Of a stretch of DNA of 64,000 bases, positions 26,353 through 32,909 are shown one piece after another. The notes under the pieces are model-generated. The model did no database searches. It was not told the DNA's origin and saw only the letters and a program-made list of their open reading frames with translations. The translations under genes and the position numbers were made by a program. This stretch comes from Herbinix sp. (GTDB lineage Bacteria; Bacillota; Clostridia; Lachnospirales; Lachnospiraceae): positions 310,001 to 374,000 of the forward strand of contig JAQSYO010000002.1 of the NCBI GenBank assembly GCA_029256105.1, given 5' to 3'. How positions within the stretch are numbered: the stretch's first letter is position 1; each line of letters starts with the position of its first letter.

Positions 26353-27765
26353 ATGGATATGAGTATGAAACAAAAAATGCAACAAGAACAGAAATTGATT
26401 TTAACGACAGAAATGCAACTGTCTTTAAAACTACTCCAAATGCCTATTAATGATTTACAAGAATGTATTGAAAAGGAACTTGATGAGAATCCAATTTTAG
26501 AGATCGATGATACAATTTCTGATGATGCGACTAAAGTTGATGAAAATAAAGAGGACTTTTCAATTAAGGAAGAGATATTTGATTATAGTAGCTTCCTACA
26601 ACAATCAAAATATGATGGTAATATTCAAGATGTTTCCTATATTGATAATGATGAGGATAATATTAATAATCCATTCAATTATATCTCCAAAACTACTTCA
26701 CTCAAAGAATATTTAAAGGATCAGTTGATAGAAAGAAATGATAATAAAGAAATAAAAAATATAAGTGAATATCTTATAGAATGTATGAATGCCGATGGTT
26801 TCATTACGGATGATATAAAAGATATCGTTATAAATATTGCTGAGTCATATGAAAAGGTTAATTCTGCTTTAAAAATAGTACAAGATTTACAGCCGTGGGG
26901 TATTGGCGCAAAAGATTTTAAAGAGAGTTTAGTAATACAATTAAGAAAGAAAAATATCAGTGATAATAAAATTTATATAATCATTAATAATTTCTTGGAT
27001 CTGTTGGCGGATAATAAGTACAAGGAATTAGCCCATATTTTAAACGTAGATATAGAAACGATAGGGCGTTATGCTGATATCATAAAATCACTGGAACCGA
27101 AACCTGCCAGGGGTTTTTATACCGGAGAAGATACAAAATATATCATTCCTGAGGCATTTATTAAGAAAATTGGTAAGGAATACTATATCATTATGAATGA
27201 TGATATGCTTCCCAAGCTAAATGTAAATACGTATTATTGTGATATTATCAAAGAGGATAATAACTCAGAAGCAGTAAACTTTATCAAAGATAAGGTAAAT
27301 AGTGCGTTATATCTGATTAAGGGAATTGAACAAAGACGAAATACAATCTATAGAGTTTTAGAAAAAATTATGGAATTTCAGAGAGATTATTTTGACAAAG
27401 GCGAGTTGTATTTAAAACCTATGAATATGAAAGATATATCGGTAGACTTAAACTTACATGAATCAACGGTAAGTAGAGCAATTAAGGAGAAGTATATAAG
27501 TATTCCTATGGGTACAGTCAAAATAAAGGATCTATTTACGAACGGAATATACGCGGGTGATTCTTCGGAAGATGTCTCGACTAAAACTATTAAAAATGAA
27601 TTAGAAAAAATGATAAGAGAAGAAGATAAGCACCATCCACGATCGGATCAAGACCTCTGTGATATTTTAAATAGTATGAATTTAAATATATCGCGAAGAA
27701 CCGTAGCTAAATATCGAGAAGAGCTAGGAATAAGGTCATCCAGTAAACGAAAACTATTTAATTAA
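26353..27765 (+). CDS. rpoN: RNA polymerase sigma-54 factor
   Basis: A 470-residue sigma factor. Region I has the Gln/Leu-rich activator-contact helix (MQLSLKLLQMPINDLQECIEKELDENP). The core-binding middle has QPWGIGAKDFKE. The DNA-binding part has a helix-turn-helix (LHESTVSRAI) and the RpoN box SRRTVAKYREELGI near the end. The start is ATG 26353 behind GTGGAGGTG. Its location among copper and Met-rich genes, with sigma-54 promoters on both sides and an NtrC activator 5 kb upstream, is unlike the usual housekeeping context and suggests a dedicated role, though it could still be the only rpoN in the genome. Confidence 0.95.
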   Translation: MDMSMKQKMQQEQKLILTTEMQLSLKLLQMPINDLQECIEKELDENPILEIDDTISDDATKVDENKEDFSIKEEIFDYSSFLQQSKYDGNIQDVSYIDNDEDNINNPFNYISKTTSLKEYLKDQLIERNDNKEIKNISEYLIECMNADGFITDDIKDIVINIAESYEKVNSALKIVQDLQPWGIGAKDFKESLVIQLRKKNISDNKIYIIINNFLDLLADNKYKELAHILNVDIETIGRYADIIKSLEPKPARGFYTGEDTKYIIPEAFIKKIGKEYYIIMNDDMLPKLNVNTYYCDIIKEDNNSEAVNFIKDKVNSALYLIKGIEQRRNTIYRVLEKIMEFQRDYFDKGELYLKPMNMKDISVDLNLHESTVSRAIKEKYISIPMGTVKIKDLFTNGIYAGDSSEDVSTKTIKNELEKMIREEDKHHPRSDQDLCDILNSMNLNISRRTVAKYREELGIRSSSKRKLFN

Positions 27766-27890
27766 CAAACGTACAGTGATTTCAAACTTACATTAAAAAA
27801 CCTATTGTACAAAAATAAACATTAAGCTGTAGAAATTTGAACAGTTATTAATAGTACTCAATATAGTATTCAAAATGTACTCAAAAGAAC

Positions 27891-27927
27891 AAAGGCTGTT
27901 GTAAGATAATAAATTGCAGCAACCTTT
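27891..27927 (+). terminator. Hairpin between convergent rpoN and SHOCT genes
   Basis: AAAGGCTGTTGT pairs with GCAGCAACCTTT allowing G-U pairs. T-rich ends on each strand are short; it may serve both directions. Confidence 0.45.
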
Positions 27928-27942
27928 GCTATTTTGGAAGAA

Positions 27943-28170
27943 TTAATGTTCCAAATTCCTCTTGATTTTTAAATATTCTTCCTCATTAATCTCACCTTTG
28001 GCATATCGTTCCCGTAATATCTCAAGGGAACGGTCCAAGCTATATCCAGAATTACCGGAATTGTTATATTGGTTCGGTAAATTGTAGTGGGAATTATAGT
28101 GTGAATTATTGATAATATGAAATACAAACCAAATGATAAGAAATAAGGATAATAAAGGTATAAGAAACAT
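27943..28170 (-). CDS. Small membrane protein with C-terminal SHOCT domain
   Basis: A 75-residue protein: one N-terminal helix (FLIPLLSLFLIIWFVFHII), an Asn/Tyr/His linker (NNSHYNSHYNLPNQYNN), and a short C-terminal SHOCT motif (SLEILRERYAKGEINEEEY). SHOCT segments are short oligomerisation or membrane-associated helices of unknown detailed function. On the minus strand GGAGGTG lies six bases before the ATG at 28170, which I prefer to the longer track start. A minus-strand sigma-54 promoter is positioned about 26 bases upstream of this ATG when the usual start distance is applied. It belongs to the sigma-54 set. Confidence 0.8.
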   Translation of the reverse strand: MFLIPLLSLFLIIWFVFHIINNSHYNSHYNLPNQYNNSGNSGYSLDRSLEILRERYAKGEINEEEYLKIKRNLEH

Positions 28171-28207
28171 GATATCACCTCCGTTAATGTCTCTAGGAAT
28201 ATTAGAA

Positions 28208-28223
28208 AGCAATTACTGTGCCA
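28208..28223 (-). promoter_or_regulatory. Sigma-54 promoter of the SHOCT gene
   Basis: Read on the minus strand the sequence is TGGCACAGTAATTGCT, identical over 16 bases to the promoter at 23251. GG and GC are correctly spaced. Confidence 0.88.
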
Positions 28224-28230
28224 AAATAAT

Positions 28231-28246
28231 TGGCATGATAATTGCT
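28231..28246 (+). promoter_or_regulatory. Sigma-54 promoter of the 36-residue peptide gene
   Basis: TGGCAT-N5-TTGCT lies only eight bases from the divergent minus-strand promoter. The expected start is about 30 bases before ATG 28288, the same geometry as at 23251. Confidence 0.85.
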
Positions 28247-28287
28247 TGTATATATTAGAGTAAATTTAAAATAAAGGGGTGACAAAA

Positions 28288-28398
28288 ATGAGCAAAAAGA
28301 CATTAACAATATTAAGTATTACAGCAGGAATTGTAGTGGTTTTAGTAATTGGGTATTTGGTATATATGTATGGTATTATGCCAGCATCAAAGATGTAA
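28288..28398 (+). CDS. 36-residue single-helix membrane peptide under sigma-54 control
   Basis: This ORF is too short for the track. It encodes a 36-residue peptide with a basic start (MSKKT), one membrane helix (ILSITAGIVVVLVIGYLVYM) and a short Met-containing tail (YGIMPASKM). The RBS is AAAGGGGTGA at good spacing, and a sigma-54 promoter sits just upstream, so the gene is credible despite its size. A long hairpin follows about 100 bases downstream. No family was recognised. It may be a small regulator of a membrane partner such as the SHOCT protein encoded divergently. Confidence 0.75.
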   Translation: MSKKTLTILSITAGIVVVLVIGYLVYMYGIMPASKM

Positions 28399-28494
28399 GT
28401 TAGTTATTTAATTTGTATTATATTCGCAATTTAGTTATTTGGATTTAACATAGTAGTTGTTGTGATTGGGCAATATGCTCATAGAATCATAAAC

Positions 28495-28535
28495 ATATAC
28501 AAAAGTGGATAATTTTGATATCCACTTTTGTATAT
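28495..28535 (+). terminator. Long hairpin downstream of the small peptide gene
   Basis: ATATACAAAAGTGGATA pairs perfectly with TATCCACTTTTGTATAT around a seven-base loop. There is no classical T-run. It may end the peptide transcript or protect its 3' end. Confidence 0.55.
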
Positions 28536-28637
28536 ATAATTATTCAGTACAATAGAATGTTTGATTATCAATCATCCTGTTTTACCAGGAAAAACTTAGA
28601 TTAACATAAATTAAGAAATCAATAAGGCGGTGAATGA

Positions 28638-28985
28638 ATGAATTTTAAGAAAACAATTTTATATCTTCTTTCGGGTATCTTTATACTAATATTTGTATAT
28701 AATTTTGTCCTTCCCTACATGGTTACTCCAAATTATACCGGCATGGGGATGCATATGTATAGTGGGAGTTTTAATAATTCAACTTATTATTATTTTGCCA
28801 ATTTGATTACTTTCTTAATCATTATTTTAGTTATTATCGTTGTAGTAATGGCATTATTTAAACTATTTATGAGTCCAACGCAAAAGAAATGTAAAAAATG
28901 TGGATTAGCAATTGATAGTGATCGTTGGCAAATATGTCCGAGATGTGGAAATAATCTTCAGGATGGGAGTGTGGATAAGAAATGA
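28638..28985 (+). CDS. Helix-loop-helix membrane protein with zinc ribbon (paralogue of 23309)
   Basis: A 115-residue protein with helices at about 7-27 and 53-77, an outer Met/Gly/Tyr loop (YTGMGMHMYSGSF), and a cytoplasmic zinc ribbon CKKCGLAIDSDRWQICPRCG. Its layout matches 23309 and each half of 16372. The RBS is AAGGCGG. The stop overlaps the next gene start in an ATGA, so the two products are made together. No known family was recognised. A link to copper is inferred from the Met loop and neighbours. Confidence 0.78.
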   Translation: MNFKKTILYLLSGIFILIFVYNFVLPYMVTPNYTGMGMHMYSGSFNNSTYYYFANLITFLIIILVIIVVVMALFKLFMSPTQKKCKKCGLAIDSDRWQICPRCGNNLQDGSVDKK

Positions 28986-29236
28986 CTCTTTTATTTTTGG
29001 TAGCAATTACGATAATCGTTTATTATGTTTTTATTTATAAAGAAGCTTATAAGAATATTTTTAATAATATATATGATAAAAAATGTCCGAATTGTAATAA
29101 TCCTATTGAGGCAAGTTATAATGTATGCCCAGTATGTAAGGAGACATTAAAAAAGAAATGCTCTAGCTGTGGAAACATGGTAGATAAAAGCTGGAAGTAT
29201 TGCCCTTATTGTAAGGTGACATTGAGAAAAAGGTGA
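28982..29236 (+). CDS. Small membrane-anchored double zinc-ribbon protein
   Basis: An 84-residue protein with one N-terminal helix (LLFLVAITIIVYYVFIY) and two consecutive zinc-ribbon-like motifs: CPNCNNPIEASYNVCPVC and CSSCGNMVDKSWKYCPYC. The second closely matches the ribbons of 16372, 23309 and 28638. It overlaps the upstream gene by four bases (ATGA), indicating a coupled pair. It may be the soluble-face partner of 28638, or a protein in which the ribbons contact each other; this is inference. Confidence 0.75.
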   Translation: MTLLFLVAITIIVYYVFIYKEAYKNIFNNIYDKKCPNCNNPIEASYNVCPVCKETLKKKCSSCGNMVDKSWKYCPYCKVTLRKR

Positions 29237-29330
29237 TGTGTGGAAGAAATTTAAAATTACTGAATTCTTCTGAAAGATCTCTTTCACAAAGTTACTTAAG
29301 CCGCCTTAAAGAGGCGGGATGGAGATATAA

Positions 29331-30770
29331 ATGAAAAAAAAAGTTGCTAATATAATTTTGATTATCTTAATAATAGTAGTTATTTCGGTATTACATTATA
29401 CATCGGAAGCTACTAATTCGACGTTACACCAATTTTATAAGCTTCTTTACTTTATTCCTGTAATTTTCGCAGCGATTAAGTATGGATTTCGAGGTGGTAC
29501 GGCAACTGCACTTTTTATTAGTCTTATTTATTCACCTCAAAAGTTGCTGTCAATAGGGATGGGTGGGGAGGCATTAAATGAATTGATGGATATCTTTTTG
29601 TTTTTTGCTGTTGGTATTGTTACAGGTATATTAGTTGAAAAGAAAAACCTAGCTGTCAAAACGATTGATAGCCAGCTGAAAAAATATGTCATTCTTGAGA
29701 ATTATACAAATTCCGTTTTAGAAAGTATTAAAATTGGTATTATTGCCATTAATAATGATTTTTATATCACATCAATTAATTCAGGAGCAAAGAACATATT
29801 GGGCGTAACAAATGATTGCATTGGCATGAACTTTGTGGAGGCCTTTTCTTGTTGTAAGGATATAGAGTCAATCATAGTTGGTGCTATGGAGGACAGTTCG
29901 ACATTAGTTAATTTGGAAAGAAATCTTCTACAAGATAATAAGGAAGTTAATATAAAAATCGATACATTTCCCCTGAGTCTAGAAAATAAGAATAAGGGTT
30001 TAGTTATTATAATTGAAGATATTACAGAAATAAAGAAGATTAAAAGTCAAATGCATCGAAATGACAAATTGGCATCCGTAGGCGAGTTAGCAACAGGTAT
30101 TGCTCACGAGATACGAAACCCTCTGGCAATCATAAAAATGATTGAGCAAACAATGAGCAAGGAATTAGAAAACAATAAGAGTGCTCTCGATGAACTAAAG
30201 ATTATTGATGAAGAAATAGAACGGGCAAATAAGGTTATAAAATCCCTGATGGAATTTAGTAAGCCGAGTAAAAATGAAAAAGATAAATATTCCATTAATC
30301 AAATAATTGAGGATGTACTCGTAATCACAAATAAATATACAGCTCAACATAATGTTAATGTCCTTGTAAAAGAGACTGAAGTTTCTGAAGGTATATTTGA
30401 CAGAGAACAACTGATACAGGTATTTATTAATCTGATATTTAATGCAGTAGATGCTATGCCTCAAGGTGGGGAAATCACTATAGCTATAACTTCGCAAAAC
30501 CTTTCAGATAATAAATTAAAGATTACTTTTGAGGATACTGGACAAGGGATTGATGACTTAAATTTGAATAAAATATTTGATCCATTCTTTACAACAAAAG
30601 CCGAAGGAACAGGTCTAGGGCTTCCAATAGTGTATAGAATTATTGAGGATCACGAAGGATCAATTAATGTAAAAAGCATAGTAGGAAGAGGCACGTATTT
30701 TGAGATAATATTGCCTGGAATAAAGGATGAAAGAACTATTAATGGTAGTAATGAAGCTACTATAATATGA
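29331..30770 (+). CDS. NtrB/AtoS-like histidine kinase, likely partner of the 21096 activator
   Basis: A 479-residue kinase. The N-terminus holds about three helices (residues 7-100) with little outer sequence, a PAS domain follows (about 120-235), then HisKA with GIAHEIRNPLAIIK and an ATP-binding domain with NLIFNAVDAMP, DTGQGIDD and GTGLGLPIVYRI. The HEIRNPL box and GLGLP signature are typical of kinases that pair with sigma-54 activators. It is the only such kinase seen here, so it is the best partner for the orphan NtrC-type regulator 8 kb upstream. It follows the zinc-ribbon pair by 94 bases. Confidence 0.9.
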   Translation: MKKKVANIILIILIIVVISVLHYTSEATNSTLHQFYKLLYFIPVIFAAIKYGFRGGTATALFISLIYSPQKLLSIGMGGEALNELMDIFLFFAVGIVTGILVEKKNLAVKTIDSQLKKYVILENYTNSVLESIKIGIIAINNDFYITSINSGAKNILGVTNDCIGMNFVEAFSCCKDIESIIVGAMEDSSTLVNLERNLLQDNKEVNIKIDTFPLSLENKNKGLVIIIEDITEIKKIKSQMHRNDKLASVGELATGIAHEIRNPLAIIKMIEQTMSKELENNKSALDELKIIDEEIERANKVIKSLMEFSKPSKNEKDKYSINQIIEDVLVITNKYTAQHNVNVLVKETEVSEGIFDREQLIQVFINLIFNAVDAMPQGGEITIAITSQNLSDNKLKITFEDTGQGIDDLNLNKIFDPFFTTKAEGTGLGLPIVYRIIEDHEGSINVKSIVGRGTYFEIILPGIKDERTINGSNEATII

Positions 30771-30831
30771 GAAATACAAAATCATTTTAAAACTATATTT
30801 CACATAAGAAACTTAGATAAAAGTCAATATC

Positions 30832-30868
30832 TTCATATATTCTCCATACTGAAACTCTATTATATAAT
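30832..30868 (+). promoter_or_regulatory. Promoter and direct repeat before the 30910 gene
   Basis: TATAAT (30863-30868) is preceded by TTCATAT-N4-TCCATAC, similar to the box before the multicopper oxidase gene. The distance to the -10 differs by about five bases between the two. Confidence 0.45.
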
Positions 30869-30909
30869 TATAGTTTGATACAAAAAGAATTTTAATTGGA
30901 GGTTACTGT

Positions 30910-31203
30910 ATGAATTTTAGAAGAAGTAATAAAGATAGACAAAATGGCCACGGACACAGTCCAATGAAACATATGCTCCATATGATACTCTGTTGTGGAC
31001 TTCCTATTGTAATAATATTTTCATTACCATTTATAGCTAAGTTTAACCCTGTTATTGCTGGCGGTTTAGGAATTATAACACCATTTATATGCCCAATCAT
31101 GATGGGTGGAATGATGCTTATGATGTTTGGCAAGAAGAAGTCAAACTGCTGTGATGAAAAGAAAACTGAGATGGATAGTAGTGAGATATCGGCGAAATTA
31201 TAA
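30910..31203 (+). CDS. Small Met/His/Cys-rich membrane protein
   Basis: A 97-residue protein with a His/Met-rich N-terminus (GHGHSPMKHMLHM), two helices (about 24-43 and 50-75; the second with CPIMMGGMMLMMF), and a cytoplasmic CC pair (KKSNCCDEK). No firm family was recognised. The clustered His, Met and Cys suit copper or silver binding. The RBS is TTGGAGG. It is followed by a strong terminator, so it is probably transcribed alone from the promoter at 30832. Confidence 0.75.
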   Translation: MNFRRSNKDRQNGHGHSPMKHMLHMILCCGLPIVIIFSLPFIAKFNPVIAGGLGIITPFICPIMMGGMMLMMFGKKKSNCCDEKKTEMDSSEISAKL

Positions 31204-31227
31204 GCAATTATACGTTATTTACAGAAT

Positions 31228-31264
31228 AACTTCTGCCTCTTGTTTTTCTGGGCGGAAGTTTTTT
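31228..31264 (+). terminator. Terminator after the 30910 gene
   Basis: AACTTCTGCC pairs with GGCGGAAGTT (one G-T) and is followed by TTTTT. Confidence 0.85.
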
Positions 31265-31311
31265 ATGTAACTAAGGAAATACAAAATTCGAAAGAGACAG
31301 GGAGTGACGTA

Positions 31312-31947
31312 GTGAGAAAAATATTATCTTGGTGGAAAAAATACGCATACATTGTTATGTTAATAATTATGTTAATAGGTATATTTTATCCGAAGGTCAT
31401 GCTTGTGTTTATTATCTGTATGCTAGGGCCTTCACTTACTGGCTTATTTACAGGTAGATTTTGGTGCGGGAATATCTGCCCAATCGGTAATTTCTTTGAT
31501 CACTTAACAATCAAAATTAGTAATGATAAAAAAGCCCCCAGTTTGTTTAAATCAAAATATATCAGAATTATATTTACAATACTTATGATGTCAATGTTTT
31601 CATTTGAAATGATTTTCGCCTTTCGTAAACCCGTAATGATGGGAATGGTATTTTATGAAATGATACTGGAAGCAATAATCATTGGTACTTTTTTATCGGT
31701 CATTTATCATTATAGAGTATGGTGCCACCTTTGTCCCATGGGAAGTACAGGAGCGTTAGTCACTCATTTGAGTAATCGAAAAAAAGTATTAAATGTATCA
31801 TTACATTGCTCCGCTTGTAAAAAGTGTGAGGAAAAGTGTCCTATGGGCCTAGCACCTTATGAATATAGAGGCAAAAAACTAAGTTCCTATAATTGCATTC
31901 AATGCGGTATATGCAAAACTGATTGCACAAGTAATGCGATTAGGTAA
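31312..31947 (+). CDS. NapH/CcoG-like polyferredoxin membrane protein
   Basis: A 211-residue membrane protein with about four helices, two cytoplasm-facing CxxxCP motifs (FWCGNICPIGN and VWCHLCPMGS), and two C-terminal 4Fe-4S motifs (CSACKKCEEKCPMG; CIQCGICKTDC). This is the layout of NapH, FtrD and YccM-type electron carriers, which pass electrons between cytoplasm and membrane or outer partners. The start is GTG 31312, seven bases after GGAG; the long track ORF begins inside the terminator. With DUF2318, the cupredoxin fusion and the cytochrome b it could form a redox chain serving copper or iron enzymes; this is inference. Confidence 0.85.
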   Translation: MRKILSWWKKYAYIVMLIIMLIGIFYPKVMLVFIICMLGPSLTGLFTGRFWCGNICPIGNFFDHLTIKISNDKKAPSLFKSKYIRIIFTILMMSMFSFEMIFAFRKPVMMGMVFYEMILEAIIIGTFLSVIYHYRVWCHLCPMGSTGALVTHLSNRKKVLNVSLHCSACKKCEEKCPMGLAPYEYRGKKLSSYNCIQCGICKTDCTSNAIR

Positions 31948-31979
31948 GGGACAAGCTAAATTAGTTGGGAGCGTTAAAG

Positions 31980-32168
31980 ATGGATATAAATGATAAGATT
32001 CGTAAAAGATACGACAGGATATCAAAGATCTATGATATTTTTGAGCAGCCGATGGAGATGATAGCGCTTAAAAAGTTTAACAGAAGAACAGTGAATAATG
32101 CTAAGATAGCAGGATTCACGAACTTAGATGTAACTGATTTAGCAGGAGATATTGTTAAAAGATTGTGA
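31980..32168 (+). pseudogene. Internally deleted SAM-dependent methyltransferase remnant
   Basis: A 62-codon frame that joins two ends of a class I methyltransferase. The start (KIRKRYDRISKIYDIFEQPMEM) matches the usual N-terminus of UbiE-like enzymes, and the end (AKIAGFTNLDVTDLAGDIVKRL) matches their last strand. The middle of about 130 residues, including the SAM-binding GxGxG motif, is missing, so it cannot be active. It follows the NapH-like gene by 32 bases and was probably its operon partner. A terminator lies downstream. The family call rests on the two end motifs. Confidence 0.65.
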
Positions 32169-32255
32169 TAATTAATGGTAAGTAATTTTAAAATATATAC
32201 TTTAGGGAGAAGTTTCAGATTATGCTTAGCCATTTACACTATCACAATTAATTTA

Positions 32256-32281
32256 GGCTACCTTTATGGGTAGCTTTTTTA
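32256..32281 (+). terminator. Terminator after the methyltransferase remnant
   Basis: GGCTACC pairs with GGGTAGC(T) around a five-base loop, then TTTTTT. The stretch from here to the padR promoter (32282-32507) is AT-rich with no supportable ORF. Confidence 0.85.
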
Positions 32282-32507
32282 AATTAGTCCGGTAACTATT
32301 AAAGTTAAAATATTTAATCTATTGTAATGAAAGTTGAAAAGAATTCACCCCTTACATAGTTATAGTAGTAAAGGATGAAGGAGTTAGCAGCTTTTATGTC
32401 TATGATCTGTTAGTTGTTAATAACTTCATTATGAATTTAATAATTGGCTTACTTAATTTAATCCATTTACCCGTGTCAAATATTATAAAAAAATATTAAA
32501 GATATTA

Positions 32508-32536
32508 TTGACATATAATATTATACGGTGTATAGT
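32508..32536 (+). promoter_or_regulatory. Promoter of the padR operon
   Basis: TTGACA (32508-32513) and TATAGT (32531-32536) are separated by 17 bases. Confidence 0.85.
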
Positions 32537-32539
32537 ATT
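32517..32539 (+). promoter_or_regulatory. PadR-type operator overlapping the -10 box
   Basis: AATATTATAC-GGT-GTATAGTATT is a 10-3-10 dyad with one mismatched pair; the TATAC/GTATA core resembles known PadR operators. It covers the spacer and -10 box, so binding would block the promoter. Confidence 0.7.
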
Positions 32540-32591
32540 ATCAAGATCACAATATTATTTCTTTAATAGAACTCGGAAAGGAGTTGATATT

Positions 32592-32909
32592 ATGGTATTT
32601 AATACCGGTTCAGCATTACTCGATGCGATCGTACTTGCTGTTGTTTCTAAAGAACCGGAAGGAACCTATGGGTACAAAATAACACAGGATGTCAGACTAG
32701 CGATTGAAGTCTCTGAATCCACTTTGTATCCGGTCCTAAGAAGGCTCCAGAAGGAAGATTGCTTAGAAGTTTATGACTTGGAATTCGGGGGAAGAAACCG
32801 AAGGTATTATAAGATCACAGATAAGGGTATGGTACAACTAAGGTTATATAGCGACGAGTGGGAAAGTTATTTTAGGAAAATAAATATTATATTTGAAGGA
32901 GTGAAATAG
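32592..32909 (+). CDS. PadR-family transcriptional repressor
   Basis: A 105-residue winged-helix regulator. It shows the family pattern: LDAIVLAVVSKEPEGTYGYKI at the N-terminus, the recognition helix SESTLYPVLRRLQKE, the wing GGRNRRYYKITDKG, and a short C-terminal dimer helix with WESYF. ATG 32592 follows AAAGGAG; the track start lies inside the promoter. It heads an operon with DUF1700, DUF4097 and PspC genes, a set that usually answers to envelope or cationic-antibiotic stress. The operator over its own promoter supports autoregulation. Confidence 0.92.
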   Translation: MVFNTGSALLDAIVLAVVSKEPEGTYGYKITQDVRLAIEVSESTLYPVLRRLQKEDCLEVYDLEFGGRNRRYYKITDKGMVQLRLYSDEWESYFRKINIIFEGVK

